Shown here one piece after another: positions 37,779-49,788 of a stretch of DNA of 64,000 bases. Source of the stretch: Sphingobacterium thalpophilum (lineage in GTDB: Bacteria > Bacteroidota > Bacteroidia > Sphingobacteriales > Sphingobacteriaceae); the NCBI RefSeq assembly GCF_038396785.1, contig NZ_CP151087.1, positions 2,480,001 to 2,544,000 on the forward strand, given 5' to 3'. Both the position numbers and the translations under genes were made by a program. Positions within the stretch are counted from its first letter, which is position 1; each line of letters starts with the position of its first letter. Below the pieces are notes generated by a model. It was not told the origin of the DNA and did no database searches. It saw nothing but the letters and a program-made list of their open reading frames with translations.

Positions 37779-37967
37779 CTTTTCGCTCTAGTATATCATC
37801 AACATTCAAACAAGCTCCAAAATGCTCTGAGGTCAAATTTCCGCTATAGCATCAGCCTATGTGAAGAAGCGATCCCCAGCAAAAAAATAAAAAACTTTTT
37901 TATTACCTTAGATAAATAAATCGAACAAGAAAACAACTTGTTTTTTCATTAACTATAGTTTACATAT

Positions 37968-39260
37968 ATGAAATTATATGCCTTTGTATTGGGAGTAGGT
38001 TTACTTCCAGCCGTAGGATTATGTCAAAAGACCGTCACCCCTGGGAGCAGCGATATCAATACCAACTATATAAAACCAGAAAAATCACTGTATACGGTCT
38101 ATTATGTTAAAGACAACAATTGGGACAAACAAGGATCACTGACCTACGATATTGTAGCGGCCAACAATCAGCTGACCTTAACCAATACCTATGTTCCGAA
38201 AGACAATGCCTGGACTTCGATACGCACGACGACTGCCGACGCAAAAACACTTCGGTCTATCAGCTATTCTAGCGATGGCAAGGAAACAAAAGTAAACCTC
38301 AACTTTGGAGAAACAATTACAGGTAATTATTATTCGAAGAAAACGAAAAAGGAAAAAAAGATCAACTTACAGCCAACTAGACCTTTTGTGGATTTTAACT
38401 GGACAGATCACCTGATTTCAACTCTCCCTTTAGACCTAGGGTATAAAGCGCGCATCCCGCAATTTTATTATAATAGTGATTCGGACATTTTCGTCGAAGA
38501 CTATGCCATCAAGGAAGTAAAAAGCTACAGCTATGGCTCCCCAAAAACAGGTAAACACGACAGTTGGCTGGTTACACTTTTAGAAGAAAGTACCGGAGCC
38601 ATCTATAATTATGTCATCGATAAGAAAGATCGCCGATTATGGCAAAGGGAAATGTCCATGGGAAACGGCAAATGGGAAATTACCGTAAACGAAGAACTGG
38701 ACTATCAACCTATTAAAAATAGATTTAACAAAGAACAGGCTGCCCAACAGATTTCCCAGGGTAACAGTGTTATTATCGGGACGGCTTACGCTCGATCTAG
38801 CTCCGGAAAAAAACTTGGCGGACTCGTGAATACCGCCAAAAAGCAATATGCCCCAAAAGGTACAGAAATTACGCTCTTCGCCAACTCCGCCTATTACGAA
38901 GAATGGCTGGAAGTCAATAAAAAGATCCGAAAACAGAAAAAGATGCAGGAAGTTCCATTGGATCCCGATTTTGGCTATGCTATTAAAAAAGCAAAGGTGT
39001 ATGATGATGAGGGGCATTTCGAATTTGCAGATCTCATGCCAGGTGCATACGTGATTATGGCGAGCTTCGATTTTACCAATTCTTACAACTATTCCTATGT
39101 ATCAGGCTACACCAATTATTATAACTATTGGGGTTATACAGGTTCCACGACAAATTATGGTACGGCAAGATCATCCTATGTCGACAAAGCCAATGTTGAA
39201 AAGCACGTCACCATTGACAAAGACGGTGAAAAGAAAGAGGTAAATTTAAAGGAAATGTAA
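37968..39260 (+). CDS. Exported protein of unknown function with carboxypeptidase-regulatory-like tail
   Basis: This 430-residue protein has a signal peptide (FVLGVGLLPAVGLCQ). The N-terminal two-thirds is beta-rich and resembles DUF3108-type lipocalin-like proteins (YTVYYVKDNNWDKQGSLTYDIV), at low confidence. From about residue 265 it reads like a carboxypeptidase regulatory domain (VIIGTAYARSSSGKKLGGLV, FEFADLMPGAYVIMASF). Near the end is a Tyr/Asn-rich patch (NSYNYSYVSGYTNYYNYWGY). It is monocistronic with its own terminator. Confidence 0.65.
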   Translation: MKLYAFVLGVGLLPAVGLCQKTVTPGSSDINTNYIKPEKSLYTVYYVKDNNWDKQGSLTYDIVAANNQLTLTNTYVPKDNAWTSIRTTTADAKTLRSISYSSDGKETKVNLNFGETITGNYYSKKTKKEKKINLQPTRPFVDFNWTDHLISTLPLDLGYKARIPQFYYNSDSDIFVEDYAIKEVKSYSYGSPKTGKHDSWLVTLLEESTGAIYNYVIDKKDRRLWQREMSMGNGKWEITVNEELDYQPIKNRFNKEQAAQQISQGNSVIIGTAYARSSSGKKLGGLVNTAKKQYAPKGTEITLFANSAYYEEWLEVNKKIRKQKKMQEVPLDPDFGYAIKKAKVYDDEGHFEFADLMPGAYVIMASFDFTNSYNYSYVSGYTNYYNYWGYTGSTTNYGTARSSYVDKANVEKHVTIDKDGEKKEVNLKEM

Positions 39261-39262
39261 TC

Positions 39263-39303
39263 AAAAAAATGCCGTTAAGCTCCTTTGTTTGACGGCATTT
39301 TTT
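39263..39303 (+). terminator. Terminator
   Basis: AAAAAATGCCGT (39263-39274) and ACGGCATTTTTT (39292-39303) form a 12-bp stem. It is AT-symmetric and may act in both directions between the convergent gene pair. Confidence 0.85.
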
Positions 39304-39364
39304 ATGCTTTTTAAAACGTATTTCTAAAACGATCAAATCTTCGACCCTTCAGTTACCCATCCAT

Positions 39365-39796
39365 TTACTTTTTTCGAAGTTCAATATACCGGTCTATGCT
39401 AATGGGAAAGTGATCGGCAGTCCGCAGTAGAAAACAGGCAGCCGCTCCTACCCAGACCGAATAATCGAACGTCGATTTAATTCCTAACGAGAGGGTCATC
39501 ACCACCCCAAAGCAGATCAGTAGAATCCCGGCAACGAATGCAGTAAAACGCAGTTTATAGCCGATCATCAATAGGATTGCTAAGACAACCTCTAATAATG
39601 TTGCGCCGATAGCAAGTATATTACCGAAAGTTTCAGGCACAAAAAAATTAAGGGTATTTGAATAGGCTACAAAATTGGCCCAATTTCCCCAGGAAACATG
39701 TGATGCCCCCGGTACCCCCCACAGCCCCAAACGATCTGCGACAGCAGACAGAAACGCTGTAGATACAGCTAAACGTACAAAAAGTTGACTATACAT
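39365..39796 (-). CDS. DoxX family membrane protein
   Basis: This 143-residue protein has four spans. The start LFVRLAVSTAFLSAVADRLGLWG and LLEVVLAILLMIGYKLR match DoxX-type proteins. Its function is unknown. The IS element at 39816 is inserted 20 bp upstream of its ATG and probably displaces the native promoter. Confidence 0.82.
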   Translation of the reverse strand: MYSQLFVRLAVSTAFLSAVADRLGLWGVPGASHVSWGNWANFVAYSNTLNFFVPETFGNILAIGATLLEVVLAILLMIGYKLRFTAFVAGILLICFGVVMTLSLGIKSTFDYSVWVGAAACFLLRTADHFPISIDRYIELRKK

Positions 39797-39809
39797 GGTA
39801 TGAATTATA

Positions 39810-39815
39810 TAAATA
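39810..39815 (+). repeat. Target-site duplication of the IS element, left copy
   Basis: TAAATA abuts the left terminal repeat and recurs at 41280-41285. If the element is drawn one base longer at each end, the duplication is AAAT (4 bp), the more usual size for IS5 relatives. Confidence 0.65.
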
Positions 39816-41279
<1,464 letters not shown>

Positions 41280-41285
41280 TAAATA
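41280..41285 (+). repeat. Target-site duplication of the IS element, right copy
   Basis: TAAATA here matches 39810-39815 and marks the right edge of the insertion. Confidence 0.65.
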
Positions 41286-41765
41286 GGGTATAAACGATAT
41301 AAACCAAATTTAAAAGAACAAAAACAGTCCAAACTTAAACCAGTTTAAGAAATTTGTTTCAACCATCCCATACTCACAAAGACTCCCCTCGCTGTAATAC
41401 CCGTGTTGTACCTTCACTTCCTCGCTCATCGTTCGGCGATTACCTTTGGTCAAACCCATTGCACAGTTAAATCAATAAGGCTGCCAGCACTCATGTGCTG
41501 TACAGCCTTATACATCAATTAATACGAATAAGAATTTAATATCATGTGTCTACCCCAGTAAATGATAACACACTGTTATAATGACGACCAAGATGCTCAA
41601 TAGTCCCAATGGAAATAAAAATTATAAACAAAAAAATAATATCGTCATAAGATGATCGATCTATCACAACTGCCATGTTTTACTGCTAATTGCTCACAAT
41701 AGCTATATCGCATGTCAACAAACCAAAGTACAATGCTATATTTCAATAAGTCCATAGAAAATTTA
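41286..41765. other. Intergenic region right of the IS element
   Basis: No recognised gene is present. A 49-codon open frame on the minus strand (41310-41459, MGLTKGNRRTMSEEV...) has no known relatives that I recall and may be chance or an eroded gene. A hairpin lies at 41476-41510 (TAAGGCTG with CAGCCTTA, inner CAGCAC/GTGCTG). If the IS were removed, this DNA would be the upstream region of the DoxX gene. Confidence 0.5.
41476..41510. terminator. Hairpin, possible terminator
   Basis: TAAGGCTG (41476-41483) pairs with CAGCCTTA (41503-41510), and CAGCAC with GTGCTG inside. It lacks a T-tract on either side, so terminator function is uncertain. Confidence 0.4.
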
Positions 41766-44155
41766 CTACAGCTGCAGGGTTAATTCCTGCTGCTGTTGGT
41801 TTCTAAAAATGAACACCTTCGGCTGGTCAGCGTGTACATGCTTTTTTATCGCTTGTTGCAGGTCTATTAATTGATCTATTTTCTCGCCCTGATAATTCAA
41901 TACAACATCGCCGACACGCAAACCGCTTTTGTAAAGATTGCCTTTTTCATCCAACTCGAGCAGCAGCACGCCGTTTATCGCGGGTAGGCCTGCGGCCGAC
42001 TGCTCCCCCAAAGTCTCCACTGATTTAAATACCCCCGACTTCCAGGACCATCTGCTCCCCTGCTCCTTTGCTTCGGATTGGATCAACTGAGGTATTTCAG
42101 GACTAGCGGCAAGAGTTTTAAGTTTTTTACTGGTAACGCCAAAATGCAGCATGTCAAAATTTTTAAAATCCTGATCCTTCCAGTTTTTCAACCGGAAATC
42201 ACCATGTGCGGGATTCGTAAAGTTCAATTGAATAACCCGACCATGTTTTTCTATGCCTTTTGCTCGATCTTTGTCGAGGTCATCCTGCCGTCCGTAAATA
42301 TTATGGTCTACCTCTTCCCCCCAATACTTGACCTGTATATCCTGATGGGACTCCATCACGATATTATTACGGAATACATCGTGACTATGCTGAAACCATA
42401 CATGAGGATGAAAACCATTGTTGATCATCACGTTGTTGTACACTTTGCGATAAAACCCTTCTCTTAGTTTTAGTCCTCCACTTAAACAAAGGTTATTGTA
42501 AATTTCATAATTGGAAGATCCGTCATCCAAATCAATATCCCAACCGTGATCACAGCGAAATCTATTATCATGAATTTTGGTTGTTTTGACTGCGTCCAGC
42601 AATATTAAATTGGGATGTTTCCCCGTCAGTTCATCCATCTCCTTTCGATTGGGATGCCAAAATCGGTCGCGCCCCCATGAGTTGAAGGCACCGTGATCGC
42701 TGGTTTCCAGGACTGTATTAAAAACATCATTGTAAGCGATCTCATGACCGCCCCAAGTCCCATCACCTACATTAATACCTGCTCGAGGAACATTGTAAAT
42801 GGTATTATGCAAAATTCGTAGCGATTCAGCCATGGAGACCTGTACACCTGCCACTTGTTTTTCGATCAAGCCAATGTCATGGATCAGATTGTCACTTGCC
42901 TCACAGTCCATGGGGTAATTATTCGTTTTTGGCCCTTTGATGGTATCCATTTGGTCAAATGGGAAAATTTTTCATATCGAAATTCCGGTGAGCGTACTGC
43001 CGCTGAATCTCCTACAAAATTGATCGCTCCGGCACCGATCTGTTCAATCCGGTTGCCTTCGATTTTGACCCCGCGATTGTAATTATTAACAAATATTGCA
43101 TTGCCGCCCAAAGCGATAAAATCATTCGCGCGGAAGATACAGTTTTCCGCACCTTCAATCTTTACTGCTCCCTGTCGATAGATCGTCCAATCACTACGTA
43201 AGAGTGGTTCGCTTGTTTTCATAAAGGTAGGAGCAGTATACATGAAGCGAAGGCCACCAACCTCAATATCATGCACTGGCCTGAAAGATGAACCTGAAAG
43301 ATAGATTAGATTTTCCAATTGTGGCGCTACAAACTTCAGCTGGTTGGGATTAATTCCTTTAGCAGGCATATAATATAAGCGTGCCTTCTCCACATCCAAA
43401 TACCACTCCTGAAAGGTATCGAGTTCTTCAAAGATATTTTCTACAAAGCGATAGGTCTCGTGCATTTTGCTGGGACGATTATTTTGCTGTCCACCTTCAA
43501 GTGTAACAGTTGATAATCCGTCTTTTCCTGTAATCTGATAATGGAACCCTCCCCAGCGACCAGCATGCAAAGCATGTACAATTCCCCCCTTAGGGTTCTT
43601 CCAGGTTGCTACACGTTCGGGACTTAATGCATCTGCAGCATAACCTTGAAATGGCAAGACTAAAGGATCGTAGTTTGGATAACGTGCCCGGACAAGATGC
43701 TTATCATTTGCATATAGACTTTGGAAGTTTACTCCTCTTGGGACCTTAGCCTCCCAAATACCATGATCGCCCTGTTTCCATTTGAGGTTAAGCGATTTGG
43801 CACCACTCAGCGTAACTTGTGCTCCTTCCTCAGCTTTGATCCGCAAGGGTTGTCTTCTTGTGCCCGATACCCCGGCAGACAATTCAATCGGTTTATCCAG
43901 CTGGTAGGTGCCCGCCATAAAGATGATTTCGATGTCTGGTGTATTTTTTCCTTGTTTCTGTTTTTCTACCGATCGCAGTGCGGCTTCAGCTGTGGCATAG
44001 GGACTGCCCATGGTTCCTTGGTTTCTATCACTTCCTTTTGTACTGATGTAAATACGTTTTACCGAGCCAGACTGTTGCCCATGCACGCTAAGTGAAGCGA
44101 CACCGGTAAGGCCAATAAATAATAATTTTGGAAATAACATACAAGATATCTTCAT
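41766..44155 (-). pseudogene. Right-handed beta-helix protein with PDZ domain, -1 frameshift
   Basis: The 5' frame (44155-42884) has a signal peptide (FIGLTGVASLSVHGQ) and the opening KRIYISTKGSDRNQGTMGSPYATAEAALRS, typical of parallel beta-helix carbohydrate enzymes. The 3' frame (42950-41766) continues the helix coils (ILHNTIYNVPRAGINVGDG, NYEIYNNLCLSGGLKLREGFY) and ends in a PDZ domain (LLLELDEKGNLYKSGLRVGDVV). Around 42961-42972 one base is missing: adding one gives YEKFFPFDQMDTIKG, which joins the frames smoothly. The intact protein would be about 796 residues. It follows the fucosidase gene by 97 bp and probably served the same glycan. Confidence 0.85.
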
Positions 44156-44252
44156 AATTTTAATCGTTCATATAATATTAGCTGGATTATATCAACTATA
44201 AACCAGCTATATAGTAAGGTCTATAAGTCAATAAACAGCAAATTCGCTCAGA

Positions 44253-45299
44253 TTAGTTCTTTTTTCGCTCTGCTGCTGCTTTTAACAAAATTTCTTTACT
44301 GGCAGCCGGCACATTTCCGTTAGCATCAGGTCCAATATTGAGCAGCAAATTCCCGCCTTTTTCATTTATCTCGCGCAGCTTAGTATTTACTTCTGTAGGA
44401 GATTTCCAATTATTATCTGATTTTTTATATCCCCAAGAATTATTCAAGGTATAACAGGCTTCCCAATCGTAATCCAGTAACGTTCCAGGATGTTCTTGTT
44501 CAGGCGTTCCAAAATCACGCTTAAATTGATCCCGCTTTGCTACGCGGTTATTAATGATTAGAGTGGGTTTTAATTTGCGTAGATATTGATAAAGATCTTC
44601 TCCCGCGGCCATATCCCACCAATTCACCCAGTCCCCATCAAACCACAGGATGTCAGTATCATACTTAACAACCAATTCTTTCAATTGATTTTTCATGTAT
44701 TGAATATAAGCGGCTTTCTGTTCCGGCTTAATGAGAATCTGGCCCCAGTCGCCTTTACCATTGGGATCAACATATTGCGAATCGTGATGCCAGTCGATAA
44801 TACTGTAGTAGGTACCAAATCTAATCCCAGCTTTCTTACAAGCTATGGACAACTCCCGCACGAGATCTCTTCCTTTCATTGGCGTCGAAGCGATATCATA
44901 ATCTGTATAGGGGGAATCCCACAGACAAAACCCCTCATGATGTTTGGTCGTCAGGACGATATATTTCATTCCAGCATCCTTAGCCAATTGAACAATACGA
45001 TCCGCATTGAAGTCCTTAGGATTCCAGGTGTTGATCAGTTCCGAATATGTTGCCTTCGGAATATTCATTTCCGATTGTATCCATTCGGCATATCCCTTGG
45101 TTGAATCCCCATTATACATCCCTCCAAGTTGACTATAAAGCCCAAAATGAATAAACATTCCGTACTTTGCTTCCCTAAACCAATGCATCCGTTCATCAAA
45201 ATCCTTTTTGGATTCCTGCAAATAATTAACTTGGGCGTTTCCCATGTTCATAAACAACATGGCTAGTAGAGAAAGAATACAATGCGTTGCTTTTATCAT
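44253..45299 (-). CDS. Alpha-L-fucosidase, GH29
   Basis: This 348-residue exported enzyme has a signal peptide (LLAMLFMNMGNAQ). The GH29 fold starts with WFREAKYGMFIHFGLYS. KYIVLTTKHHEGFCLWDS and the nucleophile Asp221 in DILWFDGDW are typical. It ends soon after GGNLLLNIGPDANGNVP, so the C-terminal beta-sandwich often seen in GH29 is absent. It removes L-fucose from glycans in the periplasm or outside. It heads a two-gene unit with the beta-helix protein. Confidence 0.93.
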   Translation of the reverse strand: MIKATHCILSLLAMLFMNMGNAQVNYLQESKKDFDERMHWFREAKYGMFIHFGLYSQLGGMYNGDSTKGYAEWIQSEMNIPKATYSELINTWNPKDFNADRIVQLAKDAGMKYIVLTTKHHEGFCLWDSPYTDYDIASTPMKGRDLVRELSIACKKAGIRFGTYYSIIDWHHDSQYVDPNGKGDWGQILIKPEQKAAYIQYMKNQLKELVVKYDTDILWFDGDWVNWWDMAAGEDLYQYLRKLKPTLIINNRVAKRDQFKRDFGTPEQEHPGTLLDYDWEACYTLNNSWGYKKSDNNWKSPTEVNTKLREINEKGGNLLLNIGPDANGNVPAASKEILLKAAAERKKN

Positions 45300-45618
45300 A
45301 TTTATTTTAATTGGTTAATCCAACAAGCTCAAGCAGCTGTCAAATCTTCTGTTGGTGCCACACACACATTCTGCAAAATGCTAAACCATTCTGCTATTGC
45401 AAAATAAATATAAAAAATATGAAGAATACTTTTTATTTATTTCAAATAAGTTACGCTTAATGGACAGGCCTGTACCAGTCACAATTCTATAAGAAATAAA
45501 TACTTTCAAAGCGGCTTATCAAACAAGCTATCTACTATAAAATTTAATGTAAATTCATTCCAAAAAGGATTTATATTTAGTAAATATTTCATTTAACACC
45601 ATACTATAGATTAAAATT
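45300..45618. other. Divergent intergenic region between the fucosidase and DinB genes
   Basis: The stretch is very AT-rich. No hairpin or exact promoter consensus was found. A loose -7 box (TATATTTA) lies about 50 bp before the DinB gene start. Confidence 0.4.
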
Positions 45619-46116
45619 ATGAGTTTAAAAACCTTAATCACAAAAAGTGCTGAATATAACAACTGGGTCGTCAATAAATACATCAATTGGTTGGCTGATA
45701 AATCAGATGACCAACTTAACCAAGAGGTACCTTCAAGTTTCCCGACCATTTTGAAGACCTTAAATCACATCTTGCAGACACAGGAATATTGGTGGAGCCA
45801 CATTGCGGAAAGCAATGATTTTGATTTTGAGAAAAAGCGAGCCACAAAAGAAGAAATATTTGAAGCACTACAAAGAAGTTCAGCTCAACTCGTGGATTAC
45901 ATACACAGGCTAACCGAGTTGGATCTTGAAAAAAATATCAAAGTGGAATCACCATGGTTTCAATGCGACTTCACGAAGTATGAATACATACAACAGCTGA
46001 TCCTCCACGGAACATATCACAGGGGACAGATCGTTACAATGGGCCGAGCTATTGGAATAACGGATGCTCCAATGACAGACTTTAATTATTGGAATATTTA
46101 TAAAGATCAACAATAG
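45619..46116 (+). CDS. DinB family protein
   Basis: This 165-residue four-helix-bundle protein has the three metal-binding histidines in their usual places: LNHILQTQEYWW near residue 50, and HGTYHRGQIV near residue 138. DinB-superfamily proteins bind metals and include thiol transferases; the reaction here is unknown. It is followed within 20 bp by an AlkD-like gene, so the pair may respond to the same damage. Confidence 0.87.
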   Translation: MSLKTLITKSAEYNNWVVNKYINWLADKSDDQLNQEVPSSFPTILKTLNHILQTQEYWWSHIAESNDFDFEKKRATKEEIFEALQRSSAQLVDYIHRLTELDLEKNIKVESPWFQCDFTKYEYIQQLILHGTYHRGQIVTMGRAIGITDAPMTDFNYWNIYKDQQ

Positions 46117-46132
46117 GGATTTGAGCACTGCC

Positions 46133-46888
46133 ATGGACAAAATTACCAGTAAAGTACAGATCCGAGAAATTGTCGCAGCCGCGAAACAGCAAGGACAGCA
46201 ATCCGGTATAGAATCTTTTATGTTAAGCTTACAAGCGTGTTTACTGAAAAAGAAAGTTCGTTTTCCCCTTCTGGAGTTTGCGGCCAGGGAAATTATGCTA
46301 TTCCTACCTGAAACCGAGCAGTTACACTTAACAGATCGTCTCATTGCCACAACAGAAATGGGAAGTTATGTTTTAACGGGAATAATTCTCCAGCAAACTC
46401 TCCCCGAACACTTCGAACAATCCATCCATAAAGCCTGTACCTATATAACCATAGGTAATCAATGGTACGTCTGTGATATCATCGGCGAACGCGTAATTGG
46501 TCATGCGCTGTTGACTTCGCCTAAAAAAGCAATACCTCTATTAGAAGAATTAGCTCATCATTCTGACAAATGGATTGTCCGAACAATTGGTGTAGCTACA
46601 CATTATGCCGTAAAAAAAGGCCTATCAGCCACATACGTAAACATTTTATTGAACCTACTGATTTCATTGTCAAACACAACAGATTTTCATGTAAAAAAGG
46701 GAATTGGCTGGGGAGCCAAAACAATAGCAAAATTCCATCCCGATCTTGTTGCTTGCTACAGTAAAGCAATTGAATCGCCAGAAACCAAACAATGGTTTCG
46801 GACAAAAATTACGATTGGTCTCAATCGCCACAACTTGAGGACTAAACAGAATCGGCAGGAGGATACGACGATTCATCTTAACCAATGA
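46133..46888 (+). CDS. AlkD-like DNA alkylation repair family protein
   Basis: This protein has about 251 residues from ATG 46133; an in-frame TTG at 46121 is an alternative. It is all-helical with HEAT-like repeats. The segments WIVRTIGVATHYAVKKG and DFHVKKGIGWGAKTIAKFHPDLV align with AlkD hallmarks (the KxIGWxLR-type block). AlkD glycosylases excise alkylated bases, but some members lack catalysis. The key aromatic residues were not checked. Confidence 0.72.
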   Translation: MDKITSKVQIREIVAAAKQQGQQSGIESFMLSLQACLLKKKVRFPLLEFAAREIMLFLPETEQLHLTDRLIATTEMGSYVLTGIILQQTLPEHFEQSIHKACTYITIGNQWYVCDIIGERVIGHALLTSPKKAIPLLEELAHHSDKWIVRTIGVATHYAVKKGLSATYVNILLNLLISLSNTTDFHVKKGIGWGAKTIAKFHPDLVACYSKAIESPETKQWFRTKITIGLNRHNLRTKQNRQEDTTIHLNQ

Positions 46889-47015
46889 AATGAATGCGTG
46901 ATTTTCTTTGCGATAATTATACATCAAGAAAGAACTATACAGCAGGAAAGGCGAAGTCTACAATTAAACCTCGCCTTTCTATAAACCTTTAGTCCATATG
47001 TAACCACGCCCTCGG

Positions 47016-48512
47016 TTATTGGTCTTTTTTCATTGTTCCTTTTTCACGAAGGTTGATATGCCAGCTAAAAGCCTCTTCTAACAAATGTGGTGTATGCCCC
47101 CCTCTCTCACAAGCGCGGTTATAATAATCTAATAGCTGCTCTTTGTAATCGGGATGTACACAGTTCGCTATAATTACTTTCGCTCGCTCGCGAGGCGCTA
47201 AACCACGTAAATCTGCCAAGCCATAATCTGTTACCAAAATATCGACATCATGTTCGGTATGATCCACATGGGAAACCATAGGAACAATATGAGAAATTGC
47301 ATCTCCTTTAGAGGCCGCCTGTGTGACAAAGATGCTCAAATAAGCATTGCGTGCAAAGTCACCCGACCCGCCGATACCGTTCATGATATTTGTTCCTGAA
47401 GTATGGGTAGAATTTACGTTTCCATAAATATCAAACTCTATGGCTGTATTAATTGCTATAATCCCCAAACGTTTGATCAGTCCAGGTGTATTGGAAATAT
47501 TCTGTGGGCGCAATACAATTTTATCACGGTATCGATCCAAATGATCGAACACTCTTGAATAACACTCTTCGGAAACAGTAATTGAAGAAGCAGAAGCAAA
47601 ATCCAGTTTTCCGGCATCGATAAGGTCAAAGGTGCTATCTTGCAACACTTCAGAAAACATCGTTAGATTACGGAACTTACTATGTATAAATCCCGTCAGA
47701 ACAGCGTTAGCTACTTTTCCAATACCCGCTTGAAGTGGCATCAAGCTTTCTGACAAATGGCCTAGCGCTACCTCATTTTCGAAAAACTGCAAAATATGCT
47801 TCGCTATCGCTGTTGTTTTGGTATCCGGTTCAGCAATATCGGCAGGGCTATCAAGCTCATTCGTAAACACAATTCCCACCACCTTGCTCGCGTCCAAAGG
47901 AATAGTTTTACGTCCAATTTTATTTTCTGGAGCTACGATTGGAATAACATTACGCCGAGGGTAATCTTCGGCTTGATAAATATCATGTATTCCTTTAATA
48001 GTCACCGGTATCGCAGTATTGACTTCCAAAATAACCTGCTTAGCCAATGCAGCAAAAGTTGCCGAATTTCCCACAGAAGTCGTTGGAACAATACTTCCAT
48101 CCGATTCTATTGCTGCTACTTCCAAAACAGCAATATCCACCTGAGGCAAATTCTTATTGTGCAGCAATTCGGCCGTTTCGCTTAGATGCTGATCAATAAA
48201 CAACACATCTCCAGCATTAATTTTATGACGTAAAATACGATCCACCTGAAAGGGCATCCGCTTGGATAATGCTCCCGCTTCCGCCAATTTACCGTCCGTT
48301 CCGTGTCCCAACGAAGCCCCAGTAATCAAGGTTATTTTCAATGGATACACTTTTGCACGTTCAGCCAAGGCAGGTAACACCACCTTACTGTCTCCAGCCT
48401 TGGTAAAACCACTCGACCCAACGACCATTCCGTTTTGAAATAGTTTAGCAGCTTCTTCTGCTGTAATCACTTTATCATGTAAGCTTTGAACTTTTATTCT
48501 TTCGTAAGCCAT
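47016..48512 (-). CDS. Acetyl-CoA hydrolase/succinyl-CoA:acetate CoA-transferase family
   Basis: This 498-residue protein has the class I CoA-transferase fold twice over. KVITAEEAAKLFQNGMVVGSSGFTKAGD is the N-terminal start, the probable catalytic Glu lies in NLTMFSEVLQDSTFDLID, and NGIGGSGDFARNAYLS is the glycine-rich CoA-binding loop. It likely moves CoA between succinate and acetate or hydrolyses acetyl-CoA. It is monocistronic. Confidence 0.9.
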   Translation of the reverse strand: MAYERIKVQSLHDKVITAEEAAKLFQNGMVVGSSGFTKAGDSKVVLPALAERAKVYPLKITLITGASLGHGTDGKLAEAGALSKRMPFQVDRILRHKINAGDVLFIDQHLSETAELLHNKNLPQVDIAVLEVAAIESDGSIVPTTSVGNSATFAALAKQVILEVNTAIPVTIKGIHDIYQAEDYPRRNVIPIVAPENKIGRKTIPLDASKVVGIVFTNELDSPADIAEPDTKTTAIAKHILQFFENEVALGHLSESLMPLQAGIGKVANAVLTGFIHSKFRNLTMFSEVLQDSTFDLIDAGKLDFASASSITVSEECYSRVFDHLDRYRDKIVLRPQNISNTPGLIKRLGIIAINTAIEFDIYGNVNSTHTSGTNIMNGIGGSGDFARNAYLSIFVTQAASKGDAISHIVPMVSHVDHTEHDVDILVTDYGLADLRGLAPRERAKVIIANCVHPDYKEQLLDYYNRACERGGHTPHLLEEAFSWHINLREKGTMKKDQ

Positions 48513-48945
48513 ATTTTTATAGTTTGATTTTATTCGATTATTGTAAACTTAAGAAATTGAAATCTATATATTTCCCTTCGTTGAAAAGTTCTTTGCTATA
48601 ATTTGCAACCTCTTAACCAAACAATTTTAGCACTTTTTTCAACTGCATATTTATTATCATTTGACACAAAATTATCCAAAGGTGACTAAAAATACGCAAC
48701 GCACTACAAATCAAAAATATACAACAAATCATAATAAAAAAATAGTTTATATCACACGCATGTATAATATATATCACACTGAAAACAAACAACTTACAAC
48801 AATAAAAATAAAACCAAAGTAAGTAAAGACTAACTCGCTAGTCGATTAATTGCCATTTTAACGTAAGCATACACTCACTTTCAAGAAGTAAAGGTGGGGT
48901 CTAGTAAAAAAGTCTTACCTTTGTGACATCGTATTATAGGTTAAA
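48513..48945. other. Divergent intergenic region between the CoA-transferase and AraC genes
   Basis: The 433 bp are AT-rich with no gene. The AraC gene promoter is at the right edge (48916-48923). No clear minus-strand promoter for the CoA-transferase was found. Confidence 0.5.
48916..48923 (+). promoter_or_regulatory. -7 box of the AraC-type regulator gene
   Basis: TACCTTTG exactly fits TAnnTTTG and sits 22 bp before the ATG. No matching -33 TTTG lies 19 bp upstream, so an activator may be needed. Confidence 0.6.
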
Positions 48946-49779
48946 ATGAATACACAAGATATAAGTACAGATGCCAAATATGTCAACCGTTATTATATGA
49001 CGGAAGTAGACTCATTTGAAGATAGCATTTACTGTCACCACGCTATTATAGCAGAGAACCATATTTCCGAACATTGCCATGATAAGGATCAATTTCTATA
49101 TACAGAAGGCGGTGTCGTATTTGTTAAAACAGAGGAAAAATCGTATTTTCTACCTGCCCGTCATTATTTGTGGATTCCTGCTGGCATAAAACATAGTATT
49201 CATCCAAGTACCCCTGAGGTCGTTATGCGTAATTTATATTTTCCCAAAGCCGCTAATGACGCCCCCTTCTACAGTAAAATGGGGATTTATCCAGTAAATG
49301 ATCTTTTGATAGAGCTGATTATGTTTACCAACCGCTGGAATGGCAATATCTTTCCGGTCGAAGAACCTAAATATAGTATCGCTACAGCATTCAAGCTTAT
49401 CCTGCCGGAACTATCGCTGCATGAGCTTCCATTAGCCTTGCCTTATCCTAGTCATCAGAAATTAAAGGATATTGTCACTTACCTCGAAGAAAATATAGAG
49501 GAAAATGTCAGCTTTAAAAAACTTGCCGGATTATTTAACATTAGTGAACGCACATTGGCTAGACTATTTCAAAAGGAATTAAATATGTCTTTTATCCAAT
49601 ACTACACGATCCTCAGAATGCTGACCGCACTTAAGCTCCTTTTGGACGAAAAACTAAGCGTAAATGAAGTTGCGCTCAAAGTTGGATACAATAGCCTTCC
49701 CACATTTAGCAACACATTCAATAAGGTCGTCGGCATCCGTCCAAGCGAATATGTCAAACAAAAAGAATTGCTTATTTAA
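48946..49779 (+). CDS. AraC family transcriptional regulator with cupin sensor
   Basis: This 277-residue protein has an N-terminal cupin (EHCHDKDQFLYTEGGVVFV, HYLWIPAGIKHSI). A C-terminal pair of helix-turn-helix units follows (VSFKKLAGLFNISERTLARLF and LSVNEVALKVGYNSLPTFSNTFNKVVGIRPSEY). It binds DNA and senses a small ligand. It is followed by a DUF1080 gene after 39 bp, the likely target or operon partner. Confidence 0.9.
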   Translation: MNTQDISTDAKYVNRYYMTEVDSFEDSIYCHHAIIAENHISEHCHDKDQFLYTEGGVVFVKTEEKSYFLPARHYLWIPAGIKHSIHPSTPEVVMRNLYFPKAANDAPFYSKMGIYPVNDLLIELIMFTNRWNGNIFPVEEPKYSIATAFKLILPELSLHELPLALPYPSHQKLKDIVTYLEENIEENVSFKKLAGLFNISERTLARLFQKELNMSFIQYYTILRMLTALKLLLDEKLSVNEVALKVGYNSLPTFSNTFNKVVGIRPSEYVKQKELLI

Positions 49780-49788
49780 AAATGTTTG

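Noticed and set aside
37635..37919. 94-residue open frame after the F5/8-type lipoprotein
   Set aside because: It overlaps the lipoprotein end in another frame and crosses two hairpins including the terminator.
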